A stretch of 64,000 bases of DNA from positions 124,001 through 188,000 of the forward strand of contig NZ_BBMC01000002.1 in NCBI RefSeq assembly GCF_000971255.1, written 5' to 3'. The notes under the pieces were generated by a model. That model ran no database searches. It saw nothing but the letters and a program-made list of their open reading frames with translations, and was not told where the DNA came from. Positions within the stretch are counted from its first letter, which is position 1. Each line of letters begins with the position of its first letter. This document shows, in pieces, positions 59,870-64,000 of this stretch. The DNA comes from Demequina rhizosphaerae (GTDB lineage Bacteria > Actinomycetota > Actinomycetes > Actinomycetales > Demequinaceae). The position numbers were made by a program, and so were the translations under genes.

Positions 59870-60786
59870 CGCGCGCCTCCGTGGTGGACGGCGGCGAGCT
59901 CGTCGTCGTAGTGGCGCAGGAACAGGTCCTCGAGCGAGGGCGGGCTCGCGACGAGGGAGCGGGGCTTCAGGCGGGCGACCTCGGCGAGGACGGCGGGCAG
60001 CGCATCGTCGTCCACGGCGAAGGACGTGTGGCCGTCCTCCGTGGAGAGGTCGTGGACCCCCGGCAGCGCGGCGAGCGCGTCGGCTCCCGAGTCGAGCACG
60101 GTCGTCACCTGCGTGCGGGTGAGGTGCCGCAGGTCCGCGAGCGTCCCGGACTCGACGGTCTCGCCCTCGCGGATGATGACCACCCGGTCGGCGAGCGTCT
60201 CCACCTCCGTGAAGATGTGGCTGGACAGGAGCACGGACCGGCCCTCGGCCTTGACCTCCCGGATCGACTCCTGGAACGCGGCCTCCATGATCGGGTCCAG
60301 GCCGCTGGTGGGCTCGTCGAGCAGCAGCAGCGGGGCCCGAGAGGCGAGCGCGGCGACGAGCGCGACCTTCTGCCGGTTGCCCTTCGAGTACGCGCGGGCC
60401 TTCTTGGTCGGGTCCAGGTCGAACCGCTCCAGCATCGTCCGCTTGCGCTCCGGCTCCAGCGGTCCCGACAGCCTGCACAGGATGTCGATCGTCTCCCCGC
60501 CGGTGAGGTTCGGCCACAGCGTCACATCGCCGGGGACGTATGCGAGGTCGCGGTGGAGGCGCACCGCGTCGGTCCACGGGTCGCCGCCCAGCAGGCTGGC
60601 CGTCCCGGCGTCGGAGCGCAGCAGCCCCAGCAGCACCCGGATCGTCGTCGTCTTGCCCGAGCCGTTCGGCCCCAGGAAGCCCGTCACCTGCCCGACGGGC
60701 GCCGCGAGATCGAGCCCTCGCAGCGCATGGACCCGTCCGAAGCTCTTGTGAAGGCCCTGGATCTCGACTGCCATCTCAGCGGTCAT
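59866..60786 (-). CDS. ABC transporter ATP-binding protein
   Basis: 306 aa. Walker A LGPNGSGKTTTIR near 40, signature AYSKGNRQKVALVAAL (NRQK in place of GQQQ), Walker B PLLLLDEPTSGLD and H-loop LLSSHIFTEVETL are present. The C-terminal 90 residues form a typical DrrA-like extension. ATG at 60786 follows AGGAGGAACC and overlaps the stop of the TetR gene by 11 bases, so tetR, ATPase and permease are one operon. Confidence 0.93.
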   Translation of the reverse strand: MTAEMAVEIQGLHKSFGRVHALRGLDLAAPVGQVTGFLGPNGSGKTTTIRVLLGLLRSDAGTASLLGGDPWTDAVRLHRDLAYVPGDVTLWPNLTGGETIDILCRLSGPLEPERKRTMLERFDLDPTKKARAYSKGNRQKVALVAALASRAPLLLLDEPTSGLDPIMEAAFQESIREVKAEGRSVLLSSHIFTEVETLADRVVIIREGETVESGTLADLRHLTRTQVTTVLDSGADALAALPGVHDLSTEDGHTSFAVDDDALPAVLAEVARLKPRSLVASPPSLEDLFLRHYDDELAAVHHGGAR

Positions 60787-61453
60787 GGGTGGTTCCTCCT
60801 TCTGGGGACTCCGCATGGGTGAGGTACTGCTCGAGCAGGGTGTCGTCGGTGAGCAGCCCCTCGGTGTACAGCTCGAGCGTGGGAAGGATCTGGTCCTGCC
60901 CCGCGGCCTGGAGCGAGGCGACGAACTCGTCCGGGGTCGCGCCGGGCATGGTGATGAACTGGACGAGCATCGCGCCGGTGGCCTGGTAGGCGAGGTAGCG
61001 CAGGCGGGCCTCCTCGTCGCGCGACGGGCGGACCATGCCCGCGGTCACCGCCCGCGCCATCACACCGCGGGCGTTGTCGATGAGCCGCTCCAGGAAGTCG
61101 TGCGCGGCGGGCCCGCCCGCGTGCACCGCGCGCAGCATGTAGACCAGCACCTCGGCGTTCGCCCCCGGCGAGGCGAGGAGGTGCCCGATGCTGCCCGCCG
61201 GCTGGTCGATCGCGTCGTTCTTCACCTCGGAGTAGCGGCGCAGCACCTCGTCGTCGCACTCCGCCCGCAGCCCGGCCTTGGATCCGAAGTGGTGGGTGAT
61301 GAGACCGGGCGAGACGTCGGCCTTCTGCGCGATCCTGCGGACCGAGGCGTCGAAGCCCTCGTCCGCGAAGCACCGGATCGCGACGTCGCGGATGCGGGCC
61401 CGCGCCGTGAGGTCCGCGTCCTCACGCGCTGCCGAATGCGCGACTATACGCAT
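60776..61453 (-). CDS. TetR family repressor of the ABC exporter
   Basis: 225 aa. HTH: RIRDVAIRCFADEGFDASVR, RIAQKADVSPGLITHHFGSK, AGLRAECDDEVLRR. Start ATG at 61453 is exactly seven bases after the -10 (leaderless), preferred to the in-frame ATG at 61462 that lies in the promoter. The operator GCATGTTGTACATGC overlaps the start, so the operon is autorepressed and probably released by the exported compound. Confidence 0.9.
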   Translation of the reverse strand: MRIVAHSAAREDADLTARARIRDVAIRCFADEGFDASVRRIAQKADVSPGLITHHFGSKAGLRAECDDEVLRRYSEVKNDAIDQPAGSIGHLLASPGANAEVLVYMLRAVHAGGPAAHDFLERLIDNARGVMARAVTAGMVRPSRDEEARLRYLAYQATGAMLVQFITMPGATPDEFVASLQAAGQDQILPTLELYTEGLLTDDTLLEQYLTHAESPEGGTTHDR

Positions 61454-61489
61454 GTACAACATGCTAGACACGCGACCAGTCGCGGTCAA
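61450..61489 (-). promoter_or_regulatory. Promoter and operator of the tetR-ABC operon
   Basis: Read on the minus strand: TTGACC (61489-61484), a 17-base spacer, TAGCAT (61466-61461), then the palindrome GCATGTTGTACATGC (61464-61450, 6-bp arms) which covers the -10 and the ATG. The transcript is predicted to start at the ATG. Confidence 0.8.
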
Positions 61490-61502
61490 CGGACGTGGAT
61501 CG

Positions 61503-63203
61503 TCACCGCGCGAGGTAGACGCGCGCCTCCCACGGGCCCAGCGGGATCTCGCCCGCGCCGGCCGGATACGGAGTCGCATCCGCGCCGAGGTTGTGCAGGA
61601 TCAGCGCGCCGTGGGCCACGTCGACCATGGCCACGGCATCCGCGCCCGACAGGTTCACCGCGACCGTCATGACCGTGCCGTCGAGCGCGCGCCGGTACGC
61701 GAACACCTGCGGGTCCTCGGGCAGCAGCATCTCGAAGCTGCCGTGGGCCACCACGTCCTCGGAATGCCGCAGCGCGATGAGCGCCCTGTAGAACGACGCG
61801 ACCGAGTCCGGGTCGTCGCGCTGCGCCTCGGCGTTGAGCCACGTGTGGTTGCGCGTCACCGGCAGCCACGGCGTGCCGGCGGTGAAGCCCGCGTGCGCGG
61901 ACGCGTCCCACTGCACCGGGGTGCGCGCGTTGTCGCGGCTCTGGGCCGCGAGCCCGTCCATGATCCGCTCGATCGGCACGTCCATCTCGCGCAGCTCGTC
62001 GTACGCGCCCAGCGACTCGATGTCGTGGTACTCGTCGATCGACGTGAAGCCGGCGTTCGTCATGCCGATCTCCTCGCCCTGGTAGATGTACGGCGTGCCG
62101 CGCATGAGGTGCAGCACCGCGGCGAGGGCCTTGGCGGACGCGGCCCAGTGGTCGCGGTCGTCGCCGAAGCGCGACACGACGCGGGGCTGGTCGTGGTTGT
62201 CCCAGTACAGCGAGTTCCACCCGCGCTCCGCGAGCGCCGCCTGCCAGCGCCCGAGGATCGACTTGAGGCGCACGAGGTCGAGCGGCTGGGGGTCGAACTT
62301 GCCGAGCGGGCCGTGGTCCACGTCGACGTGCTCGAACTGGAACACCATGTCGACCTCGCGGCGCGCGGCGTCGGTGAAGAGCACCGCGTCGTCCACCGTG
62401 ACCCCGGGCATCTCGCCCACGGTGAGGAAGCGCCCCTCCCGCCCCTCGAACACCTCGCGGTGCATCTCGTGGAGGAACTCGTGGTTGCGCGGGCCGCACG
62501 CGTACAGCGGGAAGCCGTTGCCGAGCCCGCCAGGCAACGGCTCGCCGTCGCGCAGCGGCAGGGTCTTCGAGATGAGGTTGATGACGTCCATCCGGAAGCC
62601 GTCGACGCCGCGGTCGAGCCACCAGTTCATCATCGCGTAGACGGCGTGGCGGACCTCGGGGTTCTCCCAGTTGAGGTCCGGCTGCTTCTGGTGGAACAGG
62701 TGGAGGTAGTACTCCCCCGACTCCTCGTCGAAGGCCCACGACGGGCCCGAGAAGAAGGCGCGCCAGTTGGTCGGCTCGGCGCCCGTGCCGCCGGGCTCGA
62801 AGCCCTCGCGCGGCGGCCGCCACCAGTACCAGTCGCGCTTGGGGCTGCGCTTCGACGAGCGCGACTCGAGGAACCACGGGTGCTCGTCCGACGTGTGGTT
62901 GACCACGAGGTCCATGACGATCTTCATGCCGCGCGCGTGCGCCGCCGTGAGCAGCGCGTCGAAGTCCTCGAGGTCGCCGAACGTCGGGTCGATGGCCTGG
63001 TAGTCGGAGATGTCGTAGCCGTTGTCGGCCTGCGGCGACGCGTAGATGGGCGACAGCCAGATGACGTCGACGCCCAGCCACTCGAGGTGGTCGAGCCGCG
63101 ACCGGATCCCCTGCAGATCGCCGATGCCGTCGCCGTCCGAGTCCTGGAAGCTCCGCGGGTACACCTGGTACACCACCGCGGACTTCCACCAGTCGTCGCT
63201 CAC
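61503..63203 (-). CDS. GH13 alpha-glucosidase (oligo-1,6-glucosidase type)
   Basis: 566 aa with GTG start at 63203. The GH13 motifs are in order: MDLVVNHTSDEH (region I), GVDGFRMDVINL (nucleophile Asp), TVGEMPGV (acid/base Glu) and LYWDNHDQPR (third Asp). QVYPRSFQDSDGDGIGDL and the calcium-site-like DSDGDG are typical of the oligo-1,6-glucosidase/trehalulose-type subfamily. No signal peptide, so intracellular sugars are the substrates. It lies 33 bases after the ABC exporter gene and may be co-transcribed. Confidence 0.95.
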   Translation of the reverse strand: MSDDWWKSAVVYQVYPRSFQDSDGDGIGDLQGIRSRLDHLEWLGVDVIWLSPIYASPQADNGYDISDYQAIDPTFGDLEDFDALLTAAHARGMKIVMDLVVNHTSDEHPWFLESRSSKRSPKRDWYWWRPPREGFEPGGTGAEPTNWRAFFSGPSWAFDEESGEYYLHLFHQKQPDLNWENPEVRHAVYAMMNWWLDRGVDGFRMDVINLISKTLPLRDGEPLPGGLGNGFPLYACGPRNHEFLHEMHREVFEGREGRFLTVGEMPGVTVDDAVLFTDAARREVDMVFQFEHVDVDHGPLGKFDPQPLDLVRLKSILGRWQAALAERGWNSLYWDNHDQPRVVSRFGDDRDHWAASAKALAAVLHLMRGTPYIYQGEEIGMTNAGFTSIDEYHDIESLGAYDELREMDVPIERIMDGLAAQSRDNARTPVQWDASAHAGFTAGTPWLPVTRNHTWLNAEAQRDDPDSVASFYRALIALRHSEDVVAHGSFEMLLPEDPQVFAYRRALDGTVMTVAVNLSGADAVAMVDVAHGALILHNLGADATPYPAGAGEIPLGPWEARVYLAR

Positions 63204-63236
63204 GGCCTCTCCTCTCGCCTCGTCGCCTCACCCACC

Positions 63237-64000
63237 CTAGTCGGACTGGCGCGCCGCGAGCCGGGCGTAGAGGCCGTCCGCCGCGACCAGCGCGGCGTGC
63301 GTGCCGGACTCGACGATGCGGCCGCGCTCGACGACGTGGATGACGTCCGCGTCGCGGATGGTGGAGAGACGATGCGCGACCACGAGGGTGGTGCGGCCCT
63401 CCGCCGCGCGGTCGAGGGCGGCCTGGACCACGTGCTCCGAGACCGTGTCGAGGGCGCTCGTCGCCTCGTCGAGCAGCAGCACGGGCGGGTCCTTGAGCAG
63501 CACGCGCGCGATCGCGACGCGCTGCTTCTCGCCGCCGGAGAGCCGGTAGCCGCGCTCCCCCACGATCGTGTCGTAGCCGTCCTCGAAGCCCAGGATCGCG
63601 TCGTGGATGTCGGCGCGCCGGCACGCGTCCTCGAGCTCGGCATCCGTCGCGTCGGGACGCGCGTAGCGGAGGTTCTCGGCGATGCTCGCGTGGAAGAGGT
63701 ACGTCTCCTGGCTCACCACGCCCACGTGGTCGACCACGGACTCGTGGCGCAGCCGTCGCACGTCCTCGCCGGCGAAGCGCACCTCGCCGGCGGTCGCCTC
63801 GTGCAGGCGCGCGGCGAGGTAGACGATCGTGGTCTTGCCCGCGCCGGAGGGGCCGACGAAGGCGTGCGTGGTGCCCGGCTCGACGCGGAAGGACACCCCG
63901 TCCAGGGTGGGCGGCGCATCGTCCCGTGCCCCGGGATAGCGGAAGACGACGTCGCGGAACTCGACGGCGCCCAGGGGTCCCGGGGCGTCCTCGACCGCGA
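63237..64000 (-). CDS. ABC exporter (fused permease-ATPase), C-terminal part
   Basis: The frame is open to the window edge, so only the ATPase end (about 254 residues) is seen. VEFRDVVFRYPGARDDAPP opens the nucleotide-binding domain; Walker A GPSGAGKTTIVYLA, Q-loop VVSQETYLFHASIAEN, signature RLSGGEKQRVAIARVLL, Walker B VLLLDEATSALD and H-loop VVAHRLSTIRDADV are intact. This is the type B (MsbA/BmrA-like) exporter family; the membrane part lies beyond 64000. Substrate unknown. Confidence 0.92.
   Translation of the reverse strand, partial: AVEDAPGPLGAVEFRDVVFRYPGARDDAPPTLDGVSFRVEPGTTHAFVGPSGAGKTTIVYLAARLHEATAGEVRFAGEDVRRLRHESVVDHVGVVSQETYLFHASIAENLRYARPDATDAELEDACRRADIHDAILGFEDGYDTIVGERGYRLSGGEKQRVAIARVLLKDPPVLLLDEATSALDTVSEHVVQAALDRAAEGRTTLVVAHRLSTIRDADVIHVVERGRIVESGTHAALVAADGLYARLAARQSD

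Overview
The window is about 73% G+C (my estimate) and looks like a chromosomal segment of a high-G+C actinomycete. Third codon positions are almost all G or C, GTG starts are common, many genes look leaderless (a TAnnnT -10 box about 6-7 bases before ATG), and the tig / clpP1 / clpP2 / clpX / valS block with nearby tRNA-Pro and tRNA-Gly genes is typical of Actinomycetota. Micrococcales (Demequinaceae- or Cellulomonadaceae-like) is my best guess, but this is inference. There is no rRNA, CRISPR array, integrase, transposase or prophage.

Layout. 0-7 kb: thymidine kinase and a three-gene minus-strand operon (LGFP-repeat protein, a large amphipathic-helix repeat protein ending in a metallopeptidase-like HELTH domain, and a caspase/gingipain-fold protein that lacks its expected histidine). 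7-16 kb: small regulators, a DHA2 exporter, an overlapping membrane protein/GNAT/RraB-like operon, a small Cys-rich protein, TM2 protein, arginine deiminase and a membrane alpha/beta-hydrolase. 16-23 kb: a MarR/NADP-oxidoreductase divergon, sulfide:quinone oxidoreductase with a 47-aa partner, paired four-TM proteins, a CPA2 antiporter with RCK domain, a MarR-like protein and a carboxymuconolactone decarboxylase-like protein. 23-36 kb: valS, an island bounded by 70-bp inverted repeats (TetR, flavin monooxygenase, DUF559 protein), clpX, clpP2, clpP1, three DUF4190 paralogues and tig. 36-47 kb: NYN nuclease, GNAT, several small membrane proteins, DoxX, two tRNAs, a kinase/M23-like/PLP-enzyme fusion, aldo/keto reductase and SRPBCC proteins. 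47-51 kb: a cysteine-rich leader peptide, cysK, cysE, aldo/keto reductase, dps. 51-64 kb: CoA-binding protein, two Eis-like acetyltransferases, rpiB, M13 peptidase, lipoprotein, a TetR-controlled ABC exporter, a GH13 glucosidase and the end of an ABC exporter that runs off the window.

Genes that appear to work together: cysE and cysK make cysteine (O-acetylserine then sulfide addition) and seem to be controlled by a poly-Cys leader peptide; SQR, the Cys-rich 56-aa protein and the DUF2892 membrane protein share CsoR/CstR-type operator sequences and may form a dispersed sulfide/persulfide response; clpP1P2, clpX and tig form the protein-quality set.

The most unusual signal is a dispersed 10-mer, GGACGATGCG (extended form GGGACGATGCGCGG), which I count 37 times exactly in both orientations, in intergenic DNA and in tolerant protein linkers, including one inverted pair that makes a hairpin. 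It behaves like a DNA-uptake-sequence or HIP1-type genomic signature.
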